64,000 nucleotides of DNA from Desulfobacterales bacterium. GTDB lineage: Bacteria > Desulfobacterota > Desulfobacteria > Desulfobacterales > JAFDDL01. A program made the position numbers and the translations under genes. The stretch lies in contig JAVEYW010000013.1 in assembly GCA_034003325.1 (NCBI GenBank), positions 62,001 to 126,000 of the forward strand, read 5' to 3'. Position 1 is the first letter of the stretch; each line of letters begins with the position of its first letter. The notes beneath the pieces were generated by a model, which worked only from the letters and a program-made list of their open reading frames with translations, searched no databases and had not been told where the DNA came from. Positions 15,985 through 24,576 of the stretch are shown here, piece by piece.

Positions 15985-16911
15985 TTATATTTTCGTTGTT
16001 TTTGCCACGCCGAAAAGCCCGGTCGGTCGTAAGGACAGAATCACGAGCAAAATGGCAAACGCAATCAAATCCCGAAAGGCGGAGGGAAAAACCGCCACCA
16101 CGATAATTTCCAGAAACCCCAGTAAAAAACCACCCACAAACGCCCCGCGGATATCGCCGATGCCGCCCACGACCGCGGCGATAAAGGCCTTCCATCCCAT
16201 GAGCGCGCCCATATAGGGTTCCAGCACCGGATAGGACAGGGCGAACAGAACGCCCGCAAGCCCTGCCATCGCAGAGCCCAGCACGAACGTGACAATGATG
16301 ATATAATCAATGGGAATACCCATGAGCGGAACGGCCAGCCGATCGTAGGAAATGGCCCGCATGGCCATTCCGGCTCTGGTCTTGGTGACGATAAACTGCA
16401 ATAAGAGAAAGACGATCGGCGCGGCCACCACCACGATGATTTTCAGATTGGTGATGCTGACGCCACCGACGGTGTATACGACTTTGTCCAGAAGGTCGGG
16501 GAATTTTTTCCGGCTGGCGCCGAGCAGGGCGAGATTGCCGCTTTCCAGCATCAACCCGCACATAAGAGAGGTAATGACCACATAGAGCTTGTGCGCGCCT
16601 TTTTTGCGTAACGGCCGGTAGGCCACCCGTTCGATGAAAACCCCGACGCCGGCGGTCAGGGCCATGGTCAGGGGGATGGTGAGTGCGAGGATGACCCCAT
16701 TGGGCAAGACCGGTGTTGAAACGCCGAGCAACAGTGTGGAAACGAAAAAGGCGATATACGCCCCGACCATGAAGATGTCGCCGTGGGCGAAATTGATCAG
16801 GGAAAGCACGCCGTACACGAGGCAATAGCCCAACGCAATCAGGGAGTAAAAGCTTCCCCATTGCAGGGCATTGACCCCATTTTGAATCACTAGTTCAACC
16901 ACGTCATTCAC
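15985..16911 (-). CDS. livH: Branched-chain amino-acid ABC transporter permease LivH
   Basis: A permease of about 308 residues with the LivH signature SLIALGYCLVYGVLSLINFAHGD close to the N-terminus and about eight membrane helices. The frame opens at ATG 16983, which would overlap livK by 41 bases and add 24 unneeded residues. GTG 16911, just after the livK stop, fits the family's short N-terminus better, although neither start has a strong ribosome site, so the start is uncertain. Partner of LivM. Confidence 0.9.
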   Translation of the reverse strand: MNDVVELVIQNGVNALQWGSFYSLIALGYCLVYGVLSLINFAHGDIFMVGAYIAFFVSTLLLGVSTPVLPNGVILALTIPLTMALTAGVGVFIERVAYRPLRKKGAHKLYVVITSLMCGLMLESGNLALLGASRKKFPDLLDKVVYTVGGVSITNLKIIVVVAAPIVFLLLQFIVTKTRAGMAMRAISYDRLAVPLMGIPIDYIIIVTFVLGSAMAGLAGVLFALSYPVLEPYMGALMGWKAFIAAVVGGIGDIRGAFVGGFLLGFLEIIVVAVFPSAFRDLIAFAILLVILSLRPTGLFGVAKTTKI

Positions 16912-16942
16912 CGATAAAACGAAAAGGGAAGGGGTCGCCGGG

Positions 16943-18124
16943 TTACGGGCAAACCGATTCCTGGAAAACGAATTTTCCCTCATCGCTGATGCGCACGACG
17001 ACGGCGCATTTAATGGGGTCGCCGATGGTGCCGTCGAACTTCATCTTTCCGGTGATGCCGTCATAATCGCTGATCGTTGCCATGGCATTCCGCACGGCCT
17101 TTCGGTCCGCGGCAAGATCGCCGGTCAACGTTCCGGCTTCTTGTATTCCTTTGAGAACAATCCCCAGGGAATCCCAGGTCAGCGCAGCCACGTCATCCGG
17201 CACATAACCGAATTTGGCATGGTATTTATCAATAAATTCTTTGGTTTTTCCCATAGCCCCCTCGGCAGCGTAATGCGTGGAAAAGAAAAGCCCCTTGCAG
17301 TGATCGCCACACAGGGTCATGAGCTCCGCAGAGCCCCAGGCATCCGATCCCATGATCGGGCCGCTCCAGCCAAGGTCCAATGCCTGTCTTACGATGAGTG
17401 CCACCTGGTTGTAGTTATCGGGGATAAAAATAAAGTCCGGCTTGGCTGCGATGATGGTCGTGAGCTGGGCGCTGAAATCCTGATCCTTGTCGCTGTGACT
17501 CTCAAAGGCCACCACGGAGCCCTCGCCGTTCTTTTCGATCCAGACCGATTTAAAAATTTCGGCAAGGCCCTTGCTGTAATCATTGGTCATATCGAAAAGA
17601 ACCGCGGATGTCTTGGCATGAAACTGCTTGATCGCGAAATTGGCCGCTACCGGGCCTTGAAAGGGATCCAGAAAGCCCGCCCGGAAAACCCAGGGACGAT
17701 CTTTCGTCGTATCCGGGTTGGTGGACCAGGGTGACACCATGGGCGTTTGGTTGTCGTTACAGGTACCGCCCGCCGGAATGGCCTGTTTGCTTGAGTTCGG
17801 GCCGATGACGGCCAACACGTTATCCTGCGTAATCAACTTCAATGCCGTGTTGACCGCGGATTCGGGCTTGGCCTCGTTGTCGCCGTAAATAAATTCAAGT
17901 TTGTATTTCTTATCTCCGACCTGAAGCCCGCCCAACGCGTTAATTTCATCCTTCAGCAATTCTCCGGCATATTTGGAGGCTTCCCCGACCTTTGGAATGT
18001 CGCCTGTCAATTCAATGTTAAACCCGACTCTGATCGTTTGTTCCTGTTGCTTTCCGCAGCCGAAGACCCCAAAACACGCGGTGGTGCCAAATATGACGAT
18101 AAAAATCGCCAAGGATTTTTTCAT
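16943..18124 (-). CDS. livK: ABC transporter substrate-binding lipoprotein, LivK type
   Basis: A 393-residue periplasmic binding protein of the Leu/Ile/Val-binding family, membrane-anchored: signal peptide with Cys23 in FGVFGC. The two-lobed Peripla_BP_6 fold starts at IRVGFNIELTGDIPKVGEA; the stretch GPNSSKQAIPAG is also characteristic. The start at ATG 18124 is set by a strong AGGAGG eight bases upstream; the frame extends 45 bases further without support. It is the first gene of livKHMGF and so probably sets the substrate. Lipoprotein anchoring in a Gram-negative is less common than a soluble binding protein. Confidence 0.92.
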   Translation of the reverse strand: MKKSLAIFIVIFGTTACFGVFGCGKQQEQTIRVGFNIELTGDIPKVGEASKYAGELLKDEINALGGLQVGDKKYKLEFIYGDNEAKPESAVNTALKLITQDNVLAVIGPNSSKQAIPAGGTCNDNQTPMVSPWSTNPDTTKDRPWVFRAGFLDPFQGPVAANFAIKQFHAKTSAVLFDMTNDYSKGLAEIFKSVWIEKNGEGSVVAFESHSDKDQDFSAQLTTIIAAKPDFIFIPDNYNQVALIVRQALDLGWSGPIMGSDAWGSAELMTLCGDHCKGLFFSTHYAAEGAMGKTKEFIDKYHAKFGYVPDDVAALTWDSLGIVLKGIQEAGTLTGDLAADRKAVRNAMATISDYDGITGKMKFDGTIGDPIKCAVVVRISDEGKFVFQESVCP

Positions 18125-18675
18125 ACCTGCCTCCTGTCTGAATGAATCGGAACGAAGCCTGAAAAACAAAAAATATCATTAAGTTAAACAGTAAGACCGG
18201 CCCAACTTTTCTGCGTTGAATCTAGCGATCAGCTTCGTGATGCAGTGCATCTCATACCATCTGACCATTAAAAATCAAGATGAATGACATATCCTTCCCG
18301 TGCAATTGCTTATCTATCTGGTTGCAGCGGCATTAGCGGCGCCGTGGAAGGATGATCGGATGGAGGCTGTGGCACTGTTTGAACCCATTAGGCGTTGTTA
18401 TGAAAACGCAGCCCGCCGGTTTACGCTCAATAACAACCTACTGGCTATTATGATGGCTCATTTGAGGTGTGCGCGTTCATGGCAGGCTGCTTTTTCATTA
18501 CAAGGTCTTATGGGTGAGTTTGACACGGCTGGAATCTGATTATCCTTCTACGGCGTCGCGGCCTACGAAGAGAAAGGTGATTGTTCTAATGCCGCCGGGA
18601 TAGGTGTTTATTAAGACCAGTCAAACGTGCACGTTGCGGTTTGATCCTGCAGCCTCGCCCCACCGGCCGGACAAA
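18125..18675. other. Intergenic region upstream of livK
   Basis: About 550 bases between livK (reading away) and the 3' end of the ferredoxin gene. It should carry the livK promoter. A perfect palindrome, GATGCA-G-TGCATC, lies at 18239-18251. A 79-codon frame at 18300-18539 has no ribosome site or family resemblance and is not called. Confidence 0.5.
18239..18251. promoter_or_regulatory. Palindrome upstream of livK, possible operator
   Basis: GATGCA-G-TGCATC is a perfect inverted repeat with six-base arms, about 115 bases upstream of the livK start codon. It could be a regulator site; no matching regulator is encoded nearby. Confidence 0.3.
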
Positions 18676-19434
18676 TTACGCGACCTTTCTGCGTTCAACC
18701 ACCTCGCCCCTGCGACCGATAACGATCTCTTCGAGCGGGATATTTTTCCCGGATGCTTCCATGCCTTTTCGAACAATGCCGTTTAGCCCGCTGCAGCAGG
18801 GAACCTCCATAATGACGGTGGTAATGCTGCGGATGCCGCCATTTCGGCAGATTTGCTCGAATTTGTCAACATAAGCCTGAACCTCGTCAAATTTGGGACA
18901 TCCCATCATGACGACGCGGCCCTTCAGAAGGTTTTTGTGCAACTCCGGACAGGCCGTCGCCGCGCAGTCCGCCAGGACCAAAAGATCCGCGTTTTTTAAA
19001 AAAGGAGCGTCAGGCGGCACCAACCGAATCTTGATCGGCCAGTGGGTCAATTCCGACTTGACTGCCGGTTCGATTTTCCCAGGGGTGGATTCAGGGCAGG
19101 GTCGTGCTTTGCCGAACTCCATAATATGGGTTGACGGACACCCGCATGGCATGGCGGCCGGTTCGGCCTTGGCCGACGCTTTTTCAATTTCCGCCAGACG
19201 TTTTTCGACTGCTGTTTCGTCGAACTCCTCGGCTTCCCGCTCGATGATTCTCAGCGCGCCGTTGGGGCACTCTCCGAGGCAGGCGCCCAGACCGTCACAG
19301 AGATTGTCCGCCACGATTCTGGCTTTGCCGTCGATGACGGCGATGGTCCCTTCCGCACAAGCCGGCACGCATTGGCCGCAACCATCGCAGCGTTCTTCAT
19401 CTATTTGAATAATTTTTCGTTTTACTTTTTTCAT
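18676..19434 (-). CDS. Ferredoxin-type protein with two [4Fe-4S] sites and a C-terminal Cys-containing domain
   Basis: A 252-residue protein. Residues about 10-65 carry two clusters of cysteines, C-x2-C-x2-C-x3-C (CDGCGQCVPAC) and a second, slightly altered set (CDGLGACLGECP), so the second site may be incomplete. A C-terminal half (130-250) contains CAATAC, MMGCPKF and VPCCSGL, a pattern seen in ferredoxin proteins often encoded beside hcp in anaerobes. It probably transfers electrons in the cytoplasm. AGGTGA precedes the ATG. It follows the HD-domain gene by 59 bases in the same direction, suggesting one transcript, close to the Hcp gene whose redox partner it might be. Confidence 0.82.
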   Translation of the reverse strand: MKKVKRKIIQIDEERCDGCGQCVPACAEGTIAVIDGKARIVADNLCDGLGACLGECPNGALRIIEREAEEFDETAVEKRLAEIEKASAKAEPAAMPCGCPSTHIMEFGKARPCPESTPGKIEPAVKSELTHWPIKIRLVPPDAPFLKNADLLVLADCAATACPELHKNLLKGRVVMMGCPKFDEVQAYVDKFEQICRNGGIRSITTVIMEVPCCSGLNGIVRKGMEASGKNIPLEEIVIGRRGEVVERRKVA

Positions 19435-19493
19435 ATGTCACCTATGCCGGCGTTGCCGGAAATCAAGAGCCATCAGCTGTGGATTGGAATCGA

Positions 19494-20234
19494 TCATAAC
19501 GTCGCTTCTACATTAAAAAGTTTGCGGGCATACGCCTTGGCTGTTTCAGTAAATAGCGATTTGTTCAATCGGTTCTTGATCTGATCCGCTGCGATGGGCT
19601 CGGTTTTATGCTTTTCTTCCAGGTTGCTGATTAGATCCGCGTCATAAAGCACCTTGAAGTTCAGCGTTTCTTTTTCCCTTGGATGATGGTGATGGCCGAC
19701 GATGTCGGTCACTTCGGCGATGATCTCCTCGCGTGCGCGAAGCTTGGTTAAAATGCTTCTGGCAATGGGAGGGCCTTCAAGTTCCTGGTATTTGGGCGCA
19801 TTGCTGTTGTGCTGGCGCTCTGCCTCCACAATACCGATGTCGTGCAGGTAGGCTGCGCAAAGAATGACGCCGAGGTCGCCCTTTTCCCCCTTGCCGATGT
19901 GTTCGGCATGGCGCGCCACCCGCATGGCATGGCCGATGCGCTTAAAATCCGTTTTAAAATACCGTTTCATTTCAACGGCGACCCGGTCTTTTAGCAGATC
20001 CTCTTTTTGCGCAAGCAGCTCGGGGGGCAGGGTGCCGAGACATTGCTCCGCGTGCTCGCAATAGGACGCGCAACCGAAATCCATTTTCGGGTTTATAAAC
20101 CGATGATCGCATTGGTGGCATTTTCGCGCCGTGTCGTCTTTGAAAAACTCCACGCTTGCGCCGCATTTGGGGCAATGCGCTTCAAAAATAGCGCTTGCTT
20201 CCCAGTACCTGCTGTCCTGTCCCGGGCATTTCAT
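19494..20234 (-). CDS. HD-domain phosphohydrolase with zinc-ribbon-like N-terminus
   Basis: A 246-residue protein. The N-terminus (about 20-45) has CPKCG and CHQCDH, a zinc-ribbon-like pair of Cys motifs, with three further cysteines just after (CASYCEHAEQC). The rest (95-220) is an HD domain with the metal-binding His-Asp in AAYLHDIGI and the later histidine run VGHHHHPRE, as in nucleotide or phosphate-ester hydrolases. AGGAGG stands six bases before the ATG. It lies between hcp and the ferredoxin gene on the same strand. The substrate is unknown. Confidence 0.8.
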   Translation of the reverse strand: MKCPGQDSRYWEASAIFEAHCPKCGASVEFFKDDTARKCHQCDHRFINPKMDFGCASYCEHAEQCLGTLPPELLAQKEDLLKDRVAVEMKRYFKTDFKRIGHAMRVARHAEHIGKGEKGDLGVILCAAYLHDIGIVEAERQHNSNAPKYQELEGPPIARSILTKLRAREEIIAEVTDIVGHHHHPREKETLNFKVLYDADLISNLEEKHKTEPIAADQIKNRLNKSLFTETAKAYARKLFNVEATL

Positions 20235-20556
20235 GGGAAACCTCCTGACTACAGTTGATAATTAAGAATTGAGAATTGAGAGTTGAGCATCTGAGGATGC
20301 CCTCGTTTTCATAAGCATCTTAGCAATTGCTCCCGCCTGAAGTTTTCAACACTCAGTTCCGATTTTGATTAAAAATTCGTTATGAACGGGTACCTGTTTG
20401 CTTTTGGCATAACCCCCAACGGATCCAGCCGATAGGGCCGGAAGATGGGCCGCCCGTTTGTCATCGAAGGCGGCCCTTTTCTTTAAAGCCTTTTTGCTTC
20501 CCAGCCTTCCAGCGTCCCGGCTTTCAAGCTTTCCAGCATCCGGCTAAAGCCGGATT
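20235..20556. other. Intergenic region between hcp and the HD-domain gene
   Basis: About 320 bases. It holds an AT-rich stretch with tandem AATTGAG-like units (20254-20290), a GC-rich hairpin (20447-20476) and a partial relative of the dispersed repeat (20497-20560). Confidence 0.5.
20447..20476 (+). terminator. GC-rich hairpin with T-run
   Basis: GGGCCGCC and GGCGGCCC form a perfect eight-base stem over a 14-base loop, followed on the plus strand by TTTTCTTT. The T-run faces the plus strand although hcp ends on the minus strand here, so its role as hcp terminator is doubtful; it may instead stop antisense transcription. Confidence 0.45.
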
Positions 20557-20560
20557 TCAT
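20497..20560. repeat. Degenerate relative of the dispersed intergenic repeat
   Basis: It has tandem TTCCAGC/TCCCAGC-like units followed by the hairpin ATCCGGC-taaa-GCCGGAT, matching the right-hand part of copies A and B. It overlaps the hcp stop codon by a few bases. Confidence 0.45.
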
Positions 20561-22185
20561 CCCAGAATGGCCTTCAGATCCTCGTCCGGCGTGCTGATGG
20601 GCATGATATTGAATTTTTCCACCAGCACGTTGAGAATGTTGGGGGAGATGAACGCCGGCAGGGAGGGGCCGAGCCGAATGTTCTTAACCCCCAGGGAAAG
20701 CAGCGTCAGCAAGATGGCGACTGCTTTTTGTTCATACCAGGACAGAATCATGGACAGCGGCAAATCATTGACGCCGCACCCGAAGGCATTGGCCAGCGCC
20801 ACGGCGATTTGAACCGCGGAGTAAGCATCATTGCACTGGCCTACATCCAGAAGGCGCGGAATGCCGCCGATGTCGCCAAGATCTTTGTCAAAGAACCGGA
20901 ATTTGCCGCAGGCAAGTGTCAAAACCACACAATCCTTCGGCACCTTCTCCACAAATTCCGTGTAGTAGTTGCGTCCCGGTTTGGCGCCGTCGCAGCCGCC
21001 GACCAGGAAGAAATGGCGAATGGCCTTATTCTTTACGGCTTCAATCACGGTGCCGGCGACGCCCATGACCGTGTTGCGGGCAAAACCGACCATCACGGTT
21101 TTTCCGGGAACATCTTCGGCAAAACCCGGTAGTGCCAGGGAGCGATTAATCGCCGGCGTAAAGTCCTTGTCGGCGATATGCGGAATGCCCGGCCATCCAA
21201 CGAGGCCTGTGGTGAAGATATTGTCCTGATAGATTTCCTGGGGTTTTTGAATACAGTTGGTGGTCATGACGATCGCTCCGGGAAACTGGGAAAATTCCCG
21301 TGCCTGGTTTTGCCAGGCCGTACCGTAATGACCGTAAAAGTGAGAATATTTCTTAAGTTCCGGGTATCCGTGGCAGGGCAGCATCTCGCCATGCGTGTAA
21401 ACATTGATTCCCTTGCCTTCGGTTTGCTTTAAAATGGCTTCCAGGTCTTTCAGGTCATGACCGGAGACGAGAAGTGCCTTTCCCTTTTTGGCACCCAAAG
21501 GAACGCTTGTGGGCACCGGATGTCCATAAGCACCCGTATTTCCAGCGTCCAGTAGCTCCATTGCCCGCAGGTTGATCTGGCCGCATTTCATGACCAGACC
21601 CACCAGTTCATCGGCGCCCAGGCTCTTATCCAGTGTTGCTCCCATGGCCTCATAAATAAACTCAAAGACCGCATCATCGGTTTGCCCGAGAATTCGCGCA
21701 TGGTCCGCATAGGCGGCCACGCCCTTAAGCCCATAAATAAGGAGCTGCTGCAAAGAGAGAATGTCTTCGTTGGCATTGGGATCGGCCTTGATACCGACCT
21801 TTTCGCCCTGCGCTACCAGCCCCTCAAGGGTTTTTTCCGGCTCAAATACCGCCGGTCCGTCCGAAAACGCCACGTTGCCGCCGGCGGCCTTTACCTTTTC
21901 CTTTAGTGCCTCGCGATACGAGACGCACTGGCGAATCAGGCCGTCAAAGCGCGCCGGATCAAAATCAACGTTGGTGAGTGTCGAAAAGATGGCTTCACAG
22001 GTAAAATTGTCGATAGCGGCGTCCTTTACGCCCACTTTTTTGCCTGCCAGCGCCACCTGGCTTATTCCCTTTACCGCATATATCAGCAGATCCTGAAGCG
22101 CGGCGACTTCCGGTTGTTTTCCACAAACACCGATTTTGGTGCATCCCTGGCCTTTAGCGGTCTGTTCACATTGAAAACAAAACAT
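20557..22185 (-). CDS. hcp: Hybrid cluster protein (hydroxylamine/nitric oxide reductase)
   Basis: A complete 542-residue Hcp, which reduces hydroxylamine and NO in anaerobes. The N-terminal cysteines are at 3, 6, 15 and 21, the spacing of the Desulfovibrio-type [4Fe-4S] site. The hybrid-cluster ligand regions are seen in SGHDLKDLE, GEMLPCHGYP, LACGKFRF and LDVGQCNDAYS. AAGGAGG precedes the ATG. It is divergent from a Crp/Fnr regulator, with an FNR-type box in between, so induction under nitrosative stress is likely. A ferredoxin gene downstream may supply electrons; no hcr gene is adjacent. Confidence 0.96.
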   Translation of the reverse strand: MFCFQCEQTAKGQGCTKIGVCGKQPEVAALQDLLIYAVKGISQVALAGKKVGVKDAAIDNFTCEAIFSTLTNVDFDPARFDGLIRQCVSYREALKEKVKAAGGNVAFSDGPAVFEPEKTLEGLVAQGEKVGIKADPNANEDILSLQQLLIYGLKGVAAYADHARILGQTDDAVFEFIYEAMGATLDKSLGADELVGLVMKCGQINLRAMELLDAGNTGAYGHPVPTSVPLGAKKGKALLVSGHDLKDLEAILKQTEGKGINVYTHGEMLPCHGYPELKKYSHFYGHYGTAWQNQAREFSQFPGAIVMTTNCIQKPQEIYQDNIFTTGLVGWPGIPHIADKDFTPAINRSLALPGFAEDVPGKTVMVGFARNTVMGVAGTVIEAVKNKAIRHFFLVGGCDGAKPGRNYYTEFVEKVPKDCVVLTLACGKFRFFDKDLGDIGGIPRLLDVGQCNDAYSAVQIAVALANAFGCGVNDLPLSMILSWYEQKAVAILLTLLSLGVKNIRLGPSLPAFISPNILNVLVEKFNIMPISTPDEDLKAILG

Positions 22186-22279
22186 GGTTGATCCTCCTTA
22201 AGGTGTTTCTATGAGTTAAGTACAAATGACACATGATTGCTGTTTGATTCATATCTACCGAATTCCACGGCTTGCCGCC

Positions 22280-22293
22280 TTGACTTAGATCAA
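22280..22293. promoter_or_regulatory. FNR/HcpR-type operator between hcp and its regulator
   Basis: TTGAC-TTAG-ATCAA matches the FNR-family consensus TTGAT-N4-ATCAA with one mismatch. It lies 95 bases upstream of hcp and 43 bases upstream of the regulator gene. The adjacent regulator has the ExxSR recognition-helix motif that reads TTGA half-sites. Confidence 0.7.
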
Positions 22294-22335
22294 AAAAAAT
22301 GAGATTTTTTCAAAAAACTGAAAATTAAAGGAAAA

Positions 22336-23016
22336 ATGATGGACTTTTTTTCGAGCATTCCCCTTTTCGAAGGCCTTGCCCCAAGCGATTTGAACGCGCT
22401 GAAGGCCATTTCAGTGGTAAAAAAATACAGCAAGGATGAAATCATTTTCTCCGAAGGTGATCCCGGCAACGGCTTTTATGTGGTCAAAAGCGGAACGGTG
22501 AAAATTTTTAAATCTTCCCTGGACGGGAAGGAAAAAATTCTACATATTTTCGGCGCCGGTGAACCGTTCGGAGAGGTGCCCGTTTTCGCCGGAAACCCTT
22601 TTCCGGCCCATGCCCATGCCATCGCCGCCAGCAGCCTCCTTTTTTTTCCGAGAAACGATTTTGTTCGCCTTATTACCGAAAATCCTTCCCTGGGCCTGAA
22701 CATGCTGGCGGTGTTGGCTATGCGGCTTCGCCAGTTTGCCATGCAGATCGAGCACCTGTCCTTAAAGGAGGTGCCCGCCCGCCTTGCCTCTTATCTGCTG
22801 TATCTTTCGGAGGAGCAAAAACATCCGCAAAAGGTTACCTTATCTATTTCCAAGGGGCAGCTTGCGAGCCTTCTGGGAACCATGCCCGAAACCTTGTCCC
22901 GCATTTTGGCCAGAATGAGCAAAGCCGATCTGATTGAAGTCAGCGGCCGGCGCATCGGATTGAGGAGTCCTGAAGGACTTCAGTTTCTTTCCGATGGCGC
23001 CATGACGTTGGAATGA
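22336..23016 (+). CDS. hcpR: Crp/Fnr-family transcription regulator, HcpR-like
   Basis: A 226-residue regulator with an N-terminal cyclic-nucleotide-binding-type beta-roll (about 8-125), a dimer helix and a C-terminal helix-turn-helix. The recognition helix reads PETLSR, i.e. the E-x-x-S-R motif of FNR proteins that contacts TTGA half-sites. The protein contains no cysteine, so it cannot bind an FNR iron-sulfur cluster; sensing of NO, perhaps through haem as proposed for DNR/HcpR relatives, is an inference. It is divergent from hcp with a shared operator in between. The first ATG or the one directly after it could be used; AAAGGA precedes both. Its 3' end lies nine bases from the convergent ferritin-like gene. 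Confidence 0.85.
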   Translation: MMDFFSSIPLFEGLAPSDLNALKAISVVKKYSKDEIIFSEGDPGNGFYVVKSGTVKIFKSSLDGKEKILHIFGAGEPFGEVPVFAGNPFPAHAHAIAASSLLFFPRNDFVRLITENPSLGLNMLAVLAMRLRQFAMQIEHLSLKEVPARLASYLLYLSEEQKHPQKVTLSISKGQLASLLGTMPETLSRILARMSKADLIEVSGRRIGLRSPEGLQFLSDGAMTLE

Positions 23017-23025
23017 AGGCGCCCG

Positions 23026-23532
23026 CTACTTGTTCACCCCCGCCAGCTCGACACTTAAGGTCGTGATATGGCCCATTTCTTCCTTGATGATGTCGTCTAT
23101 TTTTGACTTTCCAAAGGCTTCGGGTACCATTTCCCTGATGCCCGCATAAAAGACGATGGAATCTTTTTCCGCGCGAATGGCGGAACGGTAGATGTCTTCG
23201 ATAATATCGATTTCAGTGTGTGTTTCGCTGATCGCTACATTGGGCTTTTTCTTATGATGAAACACCCGTGTATCGGCCAGTGCTTTAAGATATTTTTGAA
23301 TATCCGGGTCGATTCCGGCCATGAGGGGTTGCCTTTCCGACGCGGATAATTTTTTTCGAAACTCGGCAAAGGTTTTTTGGTGCTCATCTTCCATTGCGGC
23401 CAGCCGCAGCAGCATTTCCCTAATGCCGGGCGTTGTCACGCGTCTGGCGGCGTTCCGATAAAATTTAGCCCCGTTTTTTTCGATGTGCTCCGCCATTTCA
23501 AATACCGCATCTGCATTAAAATCATAAATCAT
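23026..23532 (-). CDS. Ferritin-like di-iron (rubrerythrin-type) protein
   Basis: A 168-residue four-helix protein with the spaced metal ligands of the rubrerythrin/ferritin-like family: Glu in EHIEKNGAKFY, E-x2-H in MEDEHQK, Glu in AIRAEKDSIVFY and E-x2-H in KEEMGHI. It has no rubredoxin-type Cys4 site, so it is a short ferritin-like protein. Likely role: peroxide or iron handling in the cytoplasm. The ribosome site AAAGGA is rather far (about 14 bases) from the ATG. It ends nine bases from the convergent regulator gene. Confidence 0.87.
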   Translation of the reverse strand: MIYDFNADAVFEMAEHIEKNGAKFYRNAARRVTTPGIREMLLRLAAMEDEHQKTFAEFRKKLSASERQPLMAGIDPDIQKYLKALADTRVFHHKKKPNVAISETHTEIDIIEDIYRSAIRAEKDSIVFYAGIREMVPEAFGKSKIDDIIKEEMGHITTLSVELAGVNK

Positions 23533-23691
23533 AATCTGTCGCCGTTCCTTTCATTCTACCGGAAATTAAGCACCGCATCACATGTTCTCCAATATAACGA
23601 CTCGATGTTACGTTGTAAAGCACGGTGCCCCCCCCGGCCACAGGGCAACTGATCAGAATAGTTGACAAACGGTGGATGAACAAGGCAGATA

Positions 23692-24570
23692 ATGAGAATG
23701 GGAAATCCGGCTTGTAGCGGTAATATCATCGAGAAGGTACGCCACGCCATGAGGGGTAACAAAATCCATCGTAATATTACCGTAAAACGCCTGGCCCTGG
23801 ATTTTATTCAATTTCTTAGATGCCAGCGGCCATTGGTTTACTTGTTCGGAAACCCCTTTCAAAGAAGCAGGCATTATATTGAAATTGATATTACCTATCG
23901 GTGCAACCTGATGTGCCTTAATTGCAATCGCTCCTGCACGCAAAGCCCGAGCCCTATTGAAATGCCGGTGGCAACCATTGTGTCCTTTATCGACCAGAGC
24001 ATTGCATCCGGTGCAACATGGCGGCGAATTCGTCTGCTGGGCGGCGAACCGACCCTGCACACCCGGTTTTTCGATATCATCGAGTTGTTGCGTGCCTACC
24101 GAACGGCGCACAACCCGGAACTGAGAATCGTTGTCTGCACAAACGGATGCGGAGCAAAGGTTCAAAGGCGGCTTCAACAACTGCCCGCAGATATCGCAAT
24201 AAAGAATACATCCAAACTAGGCGGGCAACGCTTATTCCGGCCCTTTAACAGGGCCCCCGTTGACTCACGATGGAATCGATTCGCCGACTTTTCCTGCGGT
24301 TGCCGGATTTTAGGTGACTGCGGTATCGGGCTGACGCCCATGGGCTATTATGCTTGCGCCGTTGCGGGTGGAATCGACCGAATTTTCGAGTTTAATGTCG
24401 GCAGACCGCAATTGCCCGAGCCGGGTGACGACCTGGAGAATCATCTTCGCCTGTTTTGCCGGTATTGCGGCCACTTTGGGTTTCAGTGGCCCACGAAACA
24501 GGCGAAAATGTCTCCCGTCTGGCAGAAGGCGTACCGGCGTTGTAACATGAGGCGGCCTGCCGCCCCGTAA
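23692..24570 (+). CDS. Radical SAM protein
   Basis: Up to 292 residues with the radical-SAM site C-x3-C-x2-C in YRCNLMCLNCNRSC (about residues 70-83), followed by LLGGEPTLH, the Gly-rich SAM-binding strand. C-terminal cysteines (CGCRILGDC, CRYCGHFG) suggest a further auxiliary cluster. The reaction is unknown; there is no peptide precursor or partner gene adjacent. Two starts are possible: 23692, or ATG 23749, which gives MRGNKIHRN and a 273-residue protein that looks more like family members. It is divergent from the ferritin-like gene, and its 3' end nearly meets the convergent YeeE/YedE gene. Confidence 0.83.
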   Translation: MRMGNPACSGNIIEKVRHAMRGNKIHRNITVKRLALDFIQFLRCQRPLVYLFGNPFQRSRHYIEIDITYRCNLMCLNCNRSCTQSPSPIEMPVATIVSFIDQSIASGATWRRIRLLGGEPTLHTRFFDIIELLRAYRTAHNPELRIVVCTNGCGAKVQRRLQQLPADIAIKNTSKLGGQRLFRPFNRAPVDSRWNRFADFSCGCRILGDCGIGLTPMGYYACAVAGGIDRIFEFNVGRPQLPEPGDDLENHLRLFCRYCGHFGFQWPTKQAKMSPVWQKAYRRCNMRRPAAP

Positions 24571-24576
24571 CGAAGA

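Noticed and set aside
18300-18539. 79-codon open frame upstream of livK
   Set aside because: No ribosome site, no family resemblance; probably chance.
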